Shown: positions 14,951-24,392 of the stretch, one piece after another
Layout of the letters: each line of letters opens with the position of its first letter
How positions within the stretch are numbered: the first letter of the stretch is position 1
Assembly (NCBI GenBank): GCA_947303465.1
Contig: CAMYYI010000022.1
Span: 1 to 37,329 of the forward strand
DNA: 37,329 nucleotides
Reading direction: 5' to 3'
DNA from: an uncultured Bacteroidales bacterium
GTDB lineage: Bacteria > Bacteroidota > Bacteroidia > Bacteroidales > UBA932
Translations under genes and position numbers: made by a program
The notes under the pieces: generated by a model
The model's database searches: none
Told to the model about the DNA's origin: nothing
Seen by the model: the letters and a program-made list of their open reading frames with translations, nothing else

Positions 14951-17710
14951 ATGAAAAAAATACTGAAAATTTCAGCTGTCGCCATAATGGCCTTCCTGCT
15001 CTCCGGCCTTACCGGGTGCACACGTGAAGGTCTTGAAACCGATCAGTTCTCCGGTTTCTCCCTGGCCGCAGTCGCCCCTAACCCGGTAATGCGCGGTGGT
15101 GTCCTCCGTATTGTGGGCAGCAACCTCGAGAACGTTACCGAGGTCAGGTTTGCCGGTGGCGTCACTGTCACCGACATCGAAGTCGTGGAGAAAGGCTCAC
15201 GCAGCGAAATCCGCGTGACCGTGCCTCTCGAAGGTCCCGAGGTGGGCAAGGTAACGGTAGTTGACGCAAACGGCAACGCCCGTTCCACCCGCGCCGACCT
15301 TACTTTCACCGAGCCTATAGCCATCGACTCCTTCTCTCCGGCTACCGTCCTTTCAGGTGACGTTGTCACCGTCAAGGGCGAGTACCTGAACACTGTCAAG
15401 GAGGTTATTCTTTCCGACGGCAACTACATTACCGAGTTCGTCAGCCAGGATCGCCACGAACTCAAGTTCGTGGTTCCGTTCAAGGCCGTCACCGGCTACA
15501 TCATCCTTGGCGATGTGAACGAGCTCGAAGACGAGAACACCATCCCCAACCAGATTTATTCCGCAACCGAACTTGTGGTTGGCAATCCTACCGTAGTAAA
15601 AGCCGATAAGGCTGTGTACAAGAGCGGCGACGTGATTACCGTAACAGGTGAGCACCTCGACATGATTGCGGAGGTGGTGCTGCCTCAGGCAGGCTCCGTT
15701 GAATTCACCGTTGCAGAAGACGGCAAGTCCATTTCATTCAACCTCGCCCCCAAGGCCGGTGACGGTAACATTTCCCTCATCTCTTATGCCGGGGTCATCT
15801 TCGACGCAGGAGAGATAGAGTCCCTGAATGTGACCGAACTCACCGTCACTTCACTGGCTGCCGACAAGCGTTTCAAGGCAGGTACCGAGGTTTCCATTGA
15901 AGGTAACGACCTCGATCTGGTAACCGCCGTGGAATTCGAGAATGCCGAGGCTACCTGGTATCTGGACGGCAGCAAGATTGTCGCAACCATTCCCGCTGAG
16001 GCCAAGGACGGTCCCGTGACCGTGAGCCTGGAATCCGGAAAGAAGGCTTACAGCGCCGACCTTGAGGTTGTCAAGCCGGAAATCATGGCTTGGGAGCACT
16101 TGGATGCAGTCATTGCAGGCCAAACCGTCCTGCGCATCATAGGTTCCGACCTCGACCTTGTCGAAAGCGTAAAGATCGGCAGCAAGGAAAAGAGCTTTAT
16201 CGACTGCGAATTTGAATTCCAGCCCGATGATCTTGGGAACATAGACGTTTACGTCAAGATTCCTGAGCAGGCGTACACCGGACCTATCACCCTCACCTCA
16301 GCCGCCGGTTACGAGACCAGTACCGAGCCTATCGAGATTACTTACAACATGGCAGTTGCAATTGACTTCGATCAGGATGCATACGGTCTTGGCAGCAACA
16401 TTACCATAAGCGGTAAGAACCTCATGCAGATCGACCAGGTCTATATCAAGGGCAAGAGGGTTGTCAACTACGTCAAGCGTGCAGATGACGCCATGGCGTT
16501 CGCAATCCCTGAAGGCATAGGCCCCGGCGTCTATCGTCTTGCACTTACCCTCATGGACGGTTCCGAGATTACCTGGCCCGTTCCCTTCTCCATCACGGCT
16601 CCGTTCACGGAGACATTCTACTGGGAAGGCAACGAAGACCTTGGCAGCTGGACCAACCAGCCTTACCTCGGCGCCGACGGTGCCCTGGCAGGCAACGTTG
16701 AGGTAGGTGACGTTATCCGCATCTACTATACTCCCAAGGCTGACTGGTGGCAGTTCCAGATATTCGATGGTCACTGGGGCGGAATGTCCCTCCCTGAACT
16801 GGACGGCGGCAATACCGTAAGTCCCAACACCACCGAGCCTGACGCCAAGTTCTTCGCCTTCGAAGTAACTGACGCCAACATCGGAGCCCTCACCAGTTCT
16901 GAGGGCTGGGGCGGCGTACTCGTGGTCCAGGGTGAAAGCGTAATCATCACCGGCATGTCGGTCGTCCACTTCGGTGCCGCCGATACCGAGACCTTCATTT
17001 TCGAAGGCTATGAGGATATGAACGGATGGACCAACCAGCCTTACTACGGAGCCGAGGATGCTTTCATACAGCTCGGAATCGCAGTCGGCAACCATGTCCG
17101 CATCTACTACACTCCTCTCGCAGAATCCTGGCAGTTCCAGATCTTCAGCGGCCACTGGGAGGGCATGACCTTCCCTGAGGCTGGCGGCACCAATACCGTC
17201 AGCAACGAGAATACCGAGCCCGGCGCCAAGTACTTCGAGTTCGAAGTCACCGATGCCAACATCGGCCTGCTGACCAGCGTACAGGGTTGGGGCGGCGCCC
17301 TGCTCACCCAGGGTGAGAACGTTGCCATCACCGGTGTCTCGCTGGTCCAGGCCGGCGCAGTGGGCCCCACCGAGAACATCATCTGGGAAGGCTCCGTATC
17401 GGCAGGTGCATGGGCCAATGCCATGACCGCTCTCTCATGGGGCGGATATGACTGGTCCACCGTGGAAGCGGGCACCAAGCTCTGCGCACACTACACCATT
17501 GATGATCCTGCAGGATGCATCCGTTTCGGCAACGGCAGCTGGGCTTCCCTTCCCAGCCTTGCCGGACTGGCTCAGGACGGCAACCTTCCTCTGCAGGACG
17601 GCGGCCACGAGATTGAGCTCACCGCTGACGATGTCAAGGTTCTCGCCAGCGATGGCGGCCTTGTAATCTGCGGAGCAGGTTTCACCATCACTCAGGTAGG
17701 TCTCAAATAG
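14951..17710 (+). CDS. Large multidomain surface glycan-binding lipoprotein (unknown C-terminal modules)
   Basis: A 919-residue lipoprotein (lipobox SGLTGC, then TREGLETDQ with acidic residues, as in surface-exported proteins). Residues about 38-550 hold six IPT/TIG-like Ig folds, recognisable by recurring phrases such as GGVLRIVGSNLENVTEVRF, SGDVVTVKGEYLNTVKEV, SGDVITVTGEHLDMIAEV, AGTEVSIEGNDLDLVTAV, QTVLRIIGSDLDLVESV and GSNITISGKNLMQIDQV. Residues 554-919 hold three tandem modules of about 126, 128 and 112 residues. They share (F/I)xWEG- or FEG-type starts, an IYYTP/HYTI strand and ITG/ITQ ends, with many exposed-type Trp and Tyr. I do not recognise the module family; its aromatic content and context suggest carbohydrate binding. 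No catalytic motif is seen. The long Ig stalk could project the modules from the cell. Confidence 0.85.
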   Translation: MKKILKISAVAIMAFLLSGLTGCTREGLETDQFSGFSLAAVAPNPVMRGGVLRIVGSNLENVTEVRFAGGVTVTDIEVVEKGSRSEIRVTVPLEGPEVGKVTVVDANGNARSTRADLTFTEPIAIDSFSPATVLSGDVVTVKGEYLNTVKEVILSDGNYITEFVSQDRHELKFVVPFKAVTGYIILGDVNELEDENTIPNQIYSATELVVGNPTVVKADKAVYKSGDVITVTGEHLDMIAEVVLPQAGSVEFTVAEDGKSISFNLAPKAGDGNISLISYAGVIFDAGEIESLNVTELTVTSLAADKRFKAGTEVSIEGNDLDLVTAVEFENAEATWYLDGSKIVATIPAEAKDGPVTVSLESGKKAYSADLEVVKPEIMAWEHLDAVIAGQTVLRIIGSDLDLVESVKIGSKEKSFIDCEFEFQPDDLGNIDVYVKIPEQAYTGPITLTSAAGYETSTEPIEITYNMAVAIDFDQDAYGLGSNITISGKNLMQIDQVYIKGKRVVNYVKRADDAMAFAIPEGIGPGVYRLALTLMDGSEITWPVPFSITAPFTETFYWEGNEDLGSWTNQPYLGADGALAGNVEVGDVIRIYYTPKADWWQFQIFDGHWGGMSLPELDGGNTVSPNTTEPDAKFFAFEVTDANIGALTSSEGWGGVLVVQGESVIITGMSVVHFGAADTETFIFEGYEDMNGWTNQPYYGAEDAFIQLGIAVGNHVRIYYTPLAESWQFQIFSGHWEGMTFPEAGGTNTVSNENTEPGAKYFEFEVTDANIGLLTSVQGWGGALLTQGENVAITGVSLVQAGAVGPTENIIWEGSVSAGAWANAMTALSWGGYDWSTVEAGTKLCAHYTIDDPAGCIRFGNGSWASLPSLAGLAQDGNLPLQDGGHEIELTADDVKVLASDGGLVICGAGFTITQVGLK
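16610..17707 (+). repeat. Three tandem C-terminal protein modules (unknown family)
   Basis: Modules span 16610-16987, 16988-17371 and 17372-17707. Modules 1 and 2 are close copies: SWTNQPYLGA/GWTNQPYYGA, RIYYTP in both, WQFQIFDGHWGGM/WQFQIFSGHWEGM, FEVTDANIG in both, GWGGVLVVQGE/GWGGALLTQGE. Module 3 keeps the frame but has diverged (IIWEGSVSAGAWANAM, SWGGYDW). This indicates a recent duplication next to an older one. Confidence 0.8.
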
Positions 17711-17725
17711 ACCATGATAGTTTTG

Positions 17726-17753
17726 CCGGAAGGGACCTGACAGTCCCTTCCGG
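17726..17753 (+). other. Intercistronic hairpin between binding protein and GH26
   Basis: A perfect 11-bp stem CCGGAAGGGAC (17726-17736) / GTCCCTTCCGG (17743-17753) encloses the loop CTGACA. It lies 15 nt after the stop of the large binding protein and 20 nt before the GH26 start. No U-run follows, so partial termination or an RNA-processing/stability barrier inside the operon is more likely than full termination. Confidence 0.65.
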
Positions 17754-17773
17754 TCCCAATTCATTAAATCCGG

Positions 17774-19195
17774 ATGAAAGTCGTAAAGTTCATATTGTCG
17801 GCGGTGATTGCTATGTCCACCATGTGGGCGTGTAATCCCGTGGATCCCGACGTCCCCGGCGATACGCCTTCCGCTCCGGAGTCGATGAGCGTCGACAAGG
17901 ATGCCTTCAACGTGGATTCCGAAGGCGCTACCCTGCAGTTTGTTGTCACCGCGCCGACGCGCCCGACCGTCGAATCCGATTCCGACTGGGTGACGGTCGC
18001 CGACGGCGTCTTCAAGGATTACAAGATTACTTACGGCCTGAAGGTTGCCGCCAATGAAAGCGAAAGCGACAGGGTTGCGACCCTGACCGTTACCGCAGGC
18101 TCTTTCAATAAAACGATAAAAGTTACCCAGGAGGGGAGGGAGGAGACTCCTGACCCCGATCCCGATCCGGGTTCAGGTTCCGGTTCAGGTTCCGAGGTGA
18201 ATATCACCAAGACCCTGGTGACTCCCGGCGCCACTGCAAAGGCCCAGGCGCTGTATGATTATCTGCTGAAGAATTACGGCAGCAAGGTCATTTCCGGAAT
18301 CATGGCCAATGTCAACTGGAATCACGAGGAGGCTGACAAGGTCCATACCGCCACCGGAAAGTATCCGGCCCTGAACTGCTACGATTTCATTCACATTCTT
18401 TACTCCGGCCAGAATTGGATTGACTATTCCAAGCTCACGCCCGTCACGGAGTGGGCGGAAGCCGGAGGGATCGTGGCCCTGATGTGGCATTTCAATGTGC
18501 CCAAATCCAGGGATGCCGGACTGTCGGATGTGACCTGCTCGCCTTCGGAGACCACTTTCCGGGCTTCGAATATCTTCAAGGACGGCAGCTGGGAGAGCAA
18601 GTGGTTCTATGAGCAGATGGACAAGGTGGTCGAGGTCATACTCGCCCTTCAGGACAAAGGCATAGCAGCCATCTGGCGTCCCTTCCACGAAGCCGCCGGC
18701 AACGCCACCGCCATCAATCAGGCGAACTGGACCAAGGCCTGGTTCTGGTGGGGCTACGACGGCGCGGAAATCCAGAAGAAACTTTGGAAGACCATGTTCG
18801 ATTACTTCTATTCCAAGGGCATACGCAACCTGATCTGGGTTTGGACGACTCAGAATTACAACGGCAACGCCTCCGCTTACCGTCAGGACAGGGACTGGTA
18901 TCCGGGAGACGAGTATGTCGATATTGTAGGCCGCGACCTGTACGGATACAATTCCGCACAGAACGCCCGGGAATTCACTGAAATCCAGGCGACATATCCC
19001 AAAAAGATGGTGACCCTGGCGGAATGCGGCAGAACCCAGGAGGCTGTGTTCTCATCCATCCCCGAGGCGTGGACGAAAGGTGCAAAGTGGAGCTGGTTCA
19101 TGCCGTGGTACGGTTCCTCCATGCCGGACACCGCCTGGTGGAAGACCGCCTTCAACTCAGATAAGGTATTATCCCGTAGCGATATCAAAATATGA
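17774..19195 (+). CDS. GH26 endo-beta-1,4-mannanase with BACON domain, likely surface lipoprotein
   Basis: Secreted GH26 mannanase (473 aa), hydrolysing internal beta-1,4-mannosyl bonds. The lipobox is STMWAC followed by acidic NPVDPDVPGD, which favours surface export. Residues about 38-120 are a BACON domain (MSVDKDAFNVDSEGATLQFV, SDWVTVADG, RVATLTVTAG). A flexible DP/GS linker at about 125-138 joins it to the catalytic domain (about 140-473). Catalytic residues are visible: acid/base Glu306 in WRPFHEAAGN and nucleophile Glu417 in TLAECGRT, with FWWGYDG between them. Its stop overlaps the next start by ATGA. It is probably the initial surface depolymerase of the locus. Confidence 0.93.
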   Translation: MKVVKFILSAVIAMSTMWACNPVDPDVPGDTPSAPESMSVDKDAFNVDSEGATLQFVVTAPTRPTVESDSDWVTVADGVFKDYKITYGLKVAANESESDRVATLTVTAGSFNKTIKVTQEGREETPDPDPDPGSGSGSGSEVNITKTLVTPGATAKAQALYDYLLKNYGSKVISGIMANVNWNHEEADKVHTATGKYPALNCYDFIHILYSGQNWIDYSKLTPVTEWAEAGGIVALMWHFNVPKSRDAGLSDVTCSPSETTFRASNIFKDGSWESKWFYEQMDKVVEVILALQDKGIAAIWRPFHEAAGNATAINQANWTKAWFWWGYDGAEIQKKLWKTMFDYFYSKGIRNLIWVWTTQNYNGNASAYRQDRDWYPGDEYVDIVGRDLYGYNSAQNAREFTEIQATYPKKMVTLAECGRTQEAVFSSIPEAWTKGAKWSWFMPWYGSSMPDTAWWKTAFNSDKVLSRSDIKI

Positions 19196-20775
19196 TGCGT
19201 CTGTTAAAATACTCATATTTACTGGTGGCGCTGGCTTTGCTCGCGTCATGCGAAGACCCTGTCAAACCCGACGACGAGCCTAAGGCTCCTACGGAAATGA
19301 CACTCAGCGCCGACGAGCTGATATTCACCACGCCTGCCGCAGCCATGCTGCCGCTAACCGTAAAGGCTCCGGCGCGTCCCAAGGTGGAAATTCCCACCGA
19401 TGCCAAAGGCTGGCTCACCCTCACCGACGGTACTTTCAAGGATTACTCGATAACGTTCTACCTGAACGCAAGCCAGAACACTACCTATGAGGATCGTTCA
19501 GCCACGGTGACTGTCTCTTCCGAGGGCGTGCCTTCCGTTACCGTGAAGGTGACGCAGGCCGCCGCGGAAAAACCCTCCACCCCGGATACCCCTTCCGCAC
19601 AAGCCAGGAGCATTGATGAGTTCTTCGGCCTTGGCTGGAACATGGGCAACCACTTCGACGCTTATTACAACGGCAGCTGGGCCGGAGCAAAGGAGGGATA
19701 TCCCGACGAGGAGGTGTGGGGTAACGCCAAGGCGACCCAGGCAACTTTCACCGGAGTCAGGAATCTGGGCTTTTCAAGCGTCCGCATCCCTGTTTCCTGG
19801 CTAAATACAATCGGCCCCGCCCCGGATTACAAGATAGACGAAACATGGCTCAACCGTGTTTACGAGGTGGTGCAATTTGCCCACAATGCCGGTCTGAACG
19901 TGATTCTTAACATGCACCACGACGAGAATCACGGCAGCTCCAACAGTTACGAGTGGCAGGACATCAGGACGGCGGTGAACAACAGTGCCGTCAACGAAGC
20001 CATAAAAGCCAAGATAAAAGGTGCCTGGACGAATATAGCAAACAGGTTTGCCGATTGCGGAGAATGGCTGATGATGGAGGGCTTCAACGAGATCAACGAC
20101 GGCCAGTGGGGCTGGAGCAGCGACTACAGGAGCCACCCGGAGCGGCAGAACGCAATTCTGGACCAGTGGAACCAGGTATTTGTAGATGCCGTCCGCGCCA
20201 CCGGAGGAAATAATGCCACCCGCTGGCTGGGAGTTCCGTCTTACTGCGCGAATCCGGAGTTTGCCAAAAACATGGCCATCCCCAATGACCCGGCAGGCAA
20301 GCTGGCTGTCTCGGTCCACTTCTACGACCCTTCCGATTACACCATAGGCGATGCCCAGTATACAGATTGGGGCCATACCGGCCAGGCGGGTAAAAAAGCC
20401 AGCGGTGGTGACGAAGATCACGTCAGGGATGTTTTCGGCATGCTGTACAACAACTTCGTAGCCAAGGGTATTCCGGTTTATATCGGGGAGTATGGCTGCT
20501 CCATGCGCGCCCAGTCAAACGCCCGGGCCTGGAAGTTCTATCTTTACTACATGGAGTACGTAACCAAGGCGGCCAAAACCTATCATCTGCCATGTTTTCT
20601 CTGGGATAACGGAGCCGGTGGAGACGGCAAGGAAAAGCACGGATACATCAACCATGGTACCGGGCAGCCGATAGGAAACAGCAGCGCGGTACTAAGTGTG
20701 CTCAAGAAGGCCTGGTTCACGGAGGCTGAAGGATATACCCTTGAAACCGTATATAACTCAGCACCAAAGGTTTAG
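19192..20775 (+). CDS. GH5 (GH5_4-like) endo-beta-glucanase/mannanase with BACON domain
   Basis: Lipoprotein glycosidase of 527 residues. The lipobox is LLASC followed by EDPVKPDDEP, a strongly acidic run suggesting surface display. A BACON domain covers about residues 38-125, then a Pro/Thr linker, then a GH5 barrel from about 140. Visible motifs are GLGWNMGNHFDA, EVWGN, VRIPVSW, NMHHD, acid/base Glu300 in EGFNEIND and nucleophile Glu433 in IGEYG. The motif style resembles subfamily GH5_4, whose members cut xyloglucan, glucomannan, mixed-linkage glucan or cellulose; the subfamily is not certain. The BACON-GH5_4 layout matches the known Bacteroides ovatus xyloglucanase. The start overlaps the GH26 stop by 4 nt; ATG 19195 is an alternative. 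Confidence 0.9.
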   Translation: MMRLLKYSYLLVALALLASCEDPVKPDDEPKAPTEMTLSADELIFTTPAAAMLPLTVKAPARPKVEIPTDAKGWLTLTDGTFKDYSITFYLNASQNTTYEDRSATVTVSSEGVPSVTVKVTQAAAEKPSTPDTPSAQARSIDEFFGLGWNMGNHFDAYYNGSWAGAKEGYPDEEVWGNAKATQATFTGVRNLGFSSVRIPVSWLNTIGPAPDYKIDETWLNRVYEVVQFAHNAGLNVILNMHHDENHGSSNSYEWQDIRTAVNNSAVNEAIKAKIKGAWTNIANRFADCGEWLMMEGFNEINDGQWGWSSDYRSHPERQNAILDQWNQVFVDAVRATGGNNATRWLGVPSYCANPEFAKNMAIPNDPAGKLAVSVHFYDPSDYTIGDAQYTDWGHTGQAGKKASGGDEDHVRDVFGMLYNNFVAKGIPVYIGEYGCSMRAQSNARAWKFYLYYMEYVTKAAKTYHLPCFLWDNGAGGDGKEKHGYINHGTGQPIGNSSAVLSVLKKAWFTEAEGYTLETVYNSAPKV

Positions 20776-20779
20776 AATC

Positions 20780-21880
20780 ATGGAAACAAGCTTAAACAGA
20801 TTGCTGTTAATCGCAGCGATTTTCCCCCTCCTTTGCTGTTCCAAGCCGAAAACCGGCGCGGAACTGCTGGCTGAGCGCCTCCAGAAATCCGTCGAAAGCG
20901 GTGTAATAATGTACGGCCATCAGGACGATCTGGTATATGGCCACACCTGGCAGGTGCTGGATGCGGCAGGCGACGATTTCACGCGTTCCGACGTGAAGGA
21001 CGTGTGCGGCAGCTATCCCGCAGTGCTTGGTCTGGAACTGGGAGAACTGGAGCTCGGCGGCGAGAAGAACCTGGACGGTGTGCCCTTCGACGTCATCACC
21101 CGTGCGGCGCAGGAGCATCATGCCCGCGGCGGCATTGTCACCTTCTCATGGCATCCCCGCAATCCGCTCACCGGCGGCACCGCATGGGACGTCAGTTCCG
21201 ACAAGGTTGTGGAATCCATACTCGACGGTGGCGAAAAGCGGGAGCTCTTCCTGCAGTGGCTGCAGATGCTGGGCGATTTCTTCGATACCATACGCACTCC
21301 CGATGGCGAACGCATCCCCTTTATCTTCCGCCCGTGGCATGAGCACACCGGCAGCTGGTTCTGGTGGGGCCGCGACCTGTGCACCACCGGGCAGTTCGTG
21401 GAACTCTTCCGCGAGACCCGCGAATACCTCACGGTCACCCGGGGAATGGACAACATCCTCTGGTGCTACTCACCCAACGTGGGCGTGGATGCCGAAGGCT
21501 ACATGGAACGCTGGCCCGGGGACGATCAGGTGGATATTATGGGCTTCGACTGTTATGCATTCATGGGACCCGACGGAGCTAAGGCCGCTTCTGTGCAATT
21601 CAATGCTTATTTAAAGGAATCCCTCGGCTTCGTACAGCGCCTGGGAGAAGAGCACGGCAAGCTCATAACCCTTTCCGAGACCGGCTTCCAGTCTATCCCC
21701 GATTCCACATGGTGGACAGAAGCCCTTTATCCGGCCATCAAGGATTACCCTATAGCATATGTCCTTACCTGGCGCAATGCTCCGGATGATCCTCCGCATT
21801 TCTACGCCCCCTGGCCGGGTTCCGGCGATGCCGACGACTTTAAAGCATTTACTGAACGTGAGAAAATAGTATTGTTGTAA
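20780..21880 (+). CDS. Second GH26 beta-mannanase/mannobiohydrolase, likely periplasmic
   Basis: Compact GH26 enzyme (366 aa) without an accessory domain. I chose ATG 20780, 4 nt after the upstream stop, because it opens directly into a signal sequence ([20 protein letters not shown]); an in-frame ATG further upstream adds only charged residues. The Cys is followed by SKPKTG, which lacks the acidic surface-export signal, so periplasm is likely; the lipobox itself is imperfect. Motifs are [23 protein letters not shown], acid/base Glu188 in [14 protein letters not shown] and nucleophile Glu300 in LSETGFQ. It resembles Bacteroides enzymes that release mannobiose. It feeds the GH130/epimerase route encoded around it. 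Confidence 0.92.
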   Translation: METSLNRLLLIAAIFPLLCCSKPKTGAELLAERLQKSVESGVIMYGHQDDLVYGHTWQVLDAAGDDFTRSDVKDVCGSYPAVLGLELGELELGGEKNLDGVPFDVITRAAQEHHARGGIVTFSWHPRNPLTGGTAWDVSSDKVVESILDGGEKRELFLQWLQMLGDFFDTIRTPDGERIPFIFRPWHEHTGSWFWWGRDLCTTGQFVELFRETREYLTVTRGMDNILWCYSPNVGVDAEGYMERWPGDDQVDIMGFDCYAFMGPDGAKAASVQFNAYLKESLGFVQRLGEEHGKLITLSETGFQSIPDSTWWTEALYPAIKDYPIAYVLTWRNAPDDPPHFYAPWPGSGDADDFKAFTEREKIVLL

Positions 21881-21882
21881 AC

Positions 21883-23040
21883 ATGGACTATAAAACAAGA
21901 GAAGCGTTACTGAGGAATCAGCACGAGGAGTTGCTCGGACGCAAGAATTACCCCCTGGAGGGGAATGGCGTTTACGAACGTTTCAAGTATCCTGTAGTTA
22001 CTGCAGAACACGCCCCTCTGGAGTGGCGTTACGACTTCGATCCGGTCGCTAATCCTTACCTTATGGAAAGGTTCGGCATTCATGCTGCATTTAACGCCGG
22101 CGCAATCAAGCTTGACGGCCGCTATTGCCTGGTGGTGCGAGTCGAGGGAGCAGACCGCAAGTCTTTCTTCGCCGTTGCCGAGAGCGACTGCGGCTACGAG
22201 GGCTTCCGTTTCCGCGAAAGGCCCATCGTGATGCCGGAGTTCGGCGAACCGGCCACCAATGTGTACGACATGCGCGTCGTGCAGCACGAGGACGGATGGA
22301 TTTACGGAATATTCTGCGTGGAGCGCAAGGATCCGAACGCCCCTGCGAACGACACTTCATCTGCCGTTGCCGCAGCGGGAATCGCCCGTACTCATGATCT
22401 CGTGAACTGGGAGCGCCTGCCCGACCTTGTGAGCAAGAGCCAGCAGCGCAACGTGGTGCTGCATCCGGAGTTCGTTAACGGAAAATATGCTCTCTATACC
22501 CGTCCGCAGGATGGTTTCATAGATGCAGGCGACGGTGGCGGCATAGGCTGGACCCTGGTAGACAGCCTCGACGGTGCGGCAGTAAAGGAAGAAAAGATAA
22601 TCAACGCCCGCCGCTACCATACCATCATGGAGGCCAAGAACGGGGAGGGCCCAGCGCCCGTCAAGACCCCTCAGGGCTGGCTGCATCTCGCCCATGGCGT
22701 GCGTTATTGCGCTTCCGGCCTGCGTTACGTGCTTTACATGTATATGACGGCACTCGACGACCCTACCCGCGTAATCGCCCAGCCGGCCGGTTTCTTCATG
22801 GCTCCGCAGGACGGCGAATACATCGGTGACGTTATGAACGTGCTCTTCTCAAACGGCTGGATAGCAGATCCGGACGGCACGGTTTATATCTACTACGCTT
22901 CCAGCGACACCCGACTGCACGTGGCCGTTTCCAGCATCGACCGTCTGGTAGATTATTGCATGCATACCGCTCCGGACGGATTGCGCACCGGCAAGTCCGT
23001 AGAAACTATCAACAGTATTATCGACAAGAATAAAAAATAG
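21883..23040 (+). CDS. GH130 4-O-beta-mannosyl-glucose phosphorylase (GH130_1 type)
   Basis: Cytosolic phosphorylase (385 aa, full length, no signal peptide) of the GH130 five-bladed beta-propeller family. The expected reaction is mannosyl-beta-1,4-glucose plus phosphate giving mannose 1-phosphate plus glucose. The sequence strongly resembles the Bacteroides fragilis mannosylglucose phosphorylase type: [53 protein letters not shown] with the likely catalytic Asp129, and [19 protein letters not shown]. It begins 3 nt after the GH26 stop. Together with the divergent epimerase and the transporter downstream it rebuilds the known mannan pathway GH26, epimerase, GH130. Confidence 0.93.
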   Translation: MDYKTREALLRNQHEELLGRKNYPLEGNGVYERFKYPVVTAEHAPLEWRYDFDPVANPYLMERFGIHAAFNAGAIKLDGRYCLVVRVEGADRKSFFAVAESDCGYEGFRFRERPIVMPEFGEPATNVYDMRVVQHEDGWIYGIFCVERKDPNAPANDTSSAVAAAGIARTHDLVNWERLPDLVSKSQQRNVVLHPEFVNGKYALYTRPQDGFIDAGDGGGIGWTLVDSLDGAAVKEEKIINARRYHTIMEAKNGEGPAPVKTPQGWLHLAHGVRYCASGLRYVLYMYMTALDDPTRVIAQPAGFFMAPQDGEYIGDVMNVLFSNGWIADPDGTVYIYYASSDTRLHVAVSSIDRLVDYCMHTAPDGLRTGKSVETINSIIDKNKK

Positions 23041-23042
23041 AT

Positions 23043-24386
23043 ATGGCAAAACTGTCAGAGAAAATCGGATACGCCCTGGGCGATGCCGCCGCCGGCGGTA
23101 TTACCTGGAAGGTGATGTCCATCGCATTCCCGCTGTTTTTTACCAATATATTCGGACTCACCGTGGCAGACACGGCCACGCTTATGCTGGTGGCGCGCCT
23201 GTTCGACGTTATCACCGACCCTATGATGGGGGCGCTGGCAGACCGCACGCAGTCCCGCTGGGGTACCTACAGGCCGTGGCTTATCTTCGGCGCTGTCCCG
23301 CTTGGCGTCATCTTCGCCCTGTTGCTGTACACGCCTGATTTGGGGCCTGTGGGCAAGCGCATATACGCCTATTCCATGTATCTGCTGATGATGGCCGCCT
23401 ACACCGCTGTGAACGTTCCTTATGGTTCGCTGCTGGGAGTTATGACCTCGGACGACAACGAGAAGAACCAGTTCTCGTCGTTCCGTATGGTGGGCGCCTA
23501 TGCCATGGGTTTTGTAACCCTACTCTCGTTCCCTTATCTCCAGAAACTGGTGGGCGGTACACCTGCGCACCAGTATTCCGTACTCGGCGTTATCCTGGGA
23601 GGCCTGGCGGCTCTGGGGACCCTTGCCTGCGGCCTTCTCACCAGGGAGCGCCTCAAACCGGTACGTGCAGAGAAGTTCTCCTTCAAGCCTTTTGCGGACC
23701 TGTTCCGCAACAAGCCGTGGATTTACCTTACGCTCATCGGCATCTGCACCAACTTCTTCAACGGATTCCGCTATGCCGCCGCCGGTTATCTCCTGGAGTA
23801 CTGCCTGCACGGTGATGTGACGGTCTCCGGCCTGATAATCAATTACACTGTGTTCATGACCTTCGGCGAGGTAACCTGCATGATTTTCGGAGGGCTTTCA
23901 CCGGCTTTCACCAAGAAAGTAGGATCCAAACGCAAGGCCTTCAATCTTGCAGCTCTGCTCTGTGCAGTGACTTCGATAGGGTTCTTCTTTATCCCTATGG
24001 ACCCGAAGTACATCTGGGTGATGATAGGAATGGTAATCATCACTTCCATAGGGATAGGTATTTACTCACCTCTGCTCTGGTCCATGTATGCCGACGTGGC
24101 AGATTATGCCACGGAAAAGAACGGAACGTCTTCTACCGGCCTTATATTCTCGTCCGGAACCATGGCACAGAAATTCGGCTCGGCTATCTCCGGTGCTCTT
24201 GTGGCCATGCTTCTGGGTCTTGCCGGATTCATCTCCGGCACGGATGCTATTACCGGTGAGACGGTGGTGACCATAACCGACGAGGCCTCCGTCCAGCATA
24301 TGATCTGGGCGCTGTTCTCCCTGTTCCCGGCTGCCATCGCACTGCTTATGATGATTCTGCTCCGCCTGTACCCGATTAAGAAATAA
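23043..24386 (+). CDS. GPH-family sugar:cation symporter
   Basis: Inner-membrane transporter (447 aa, about 12 hydrophobic helices) of the glycoside-pentoside-hexuronide:cation symporter family within the MFS. Family signatures are visible: KIGYALGDAAAGGITWKV at the N-terminus, ARLFDVITDPMMGALADRT then RWGTYRPW in the first cytoplasmic loop region, and SMYADVADYATEKNGTSSTG in the C-terminal half. It most likely carries mannobiose, mannosyl-glucose or cellobiose from periplasm to cytosol using H+ or Na+. It lies 2 nt after the GH130 stop. It is the only inner-membrane sugar carrier in the locus, so it may serve all disaccharides. Confidence 0.93.
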   Translation: MAKLSEKIGYALGDAAAGGITWKVMSIAFPLFFTNIFGLTVADTATLMLVARLFDVITDPMMGALADRTQSRWGTYRPWLIFGAVPLGVIFALLLYTPDLGPVGKRIYAYSMYLLMMAAYTAVNVPYGSLLGVMTSDDNEKNQFSSFRMVGAYAMGFVTLLSFPYLQKLVGGTPAHQYSVLGVILGGLAALGTLACGLLTRERLKPVRAEKFSFKPFADLFRNKPWIYLTLIGICTNFFNGFRYAAAGYLLEYCLHGDVTVSGLIINYTVFMTFGEVTCMIFGGLSPAFTKKVGSKRKAFNLAALLCAVTSIGFFFIPMDPKYIWVMIGMVIITSIGIGIYSPLLWSMYADVADYATEKNGTSSTGLIFSSGTMAQKFGSAISGALVAMLLGLAGFISGTDAITGETVVTITDEASVQHMIWALFSLFPAAIALLMMILLRLYPIKK

Positions 24387-24392
24387 TTATTT

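Noticed and set aside
18146..18196. Short DNA repeat in the GH26 gene as a possible minisatellite
   Set aside because: It encodes an ordinary Asp-Pro/Gly-Ser linker between the BACON and catalytic domains; only a few imperfect units.
20696..20779. Upstream start for the second GH26 gene inside the GH5 gene
   Set aside because: It adds 28 charged residues before the signal sequence; ATG 20780 lies 4 nt after the previous stop and opens the signal peptide.
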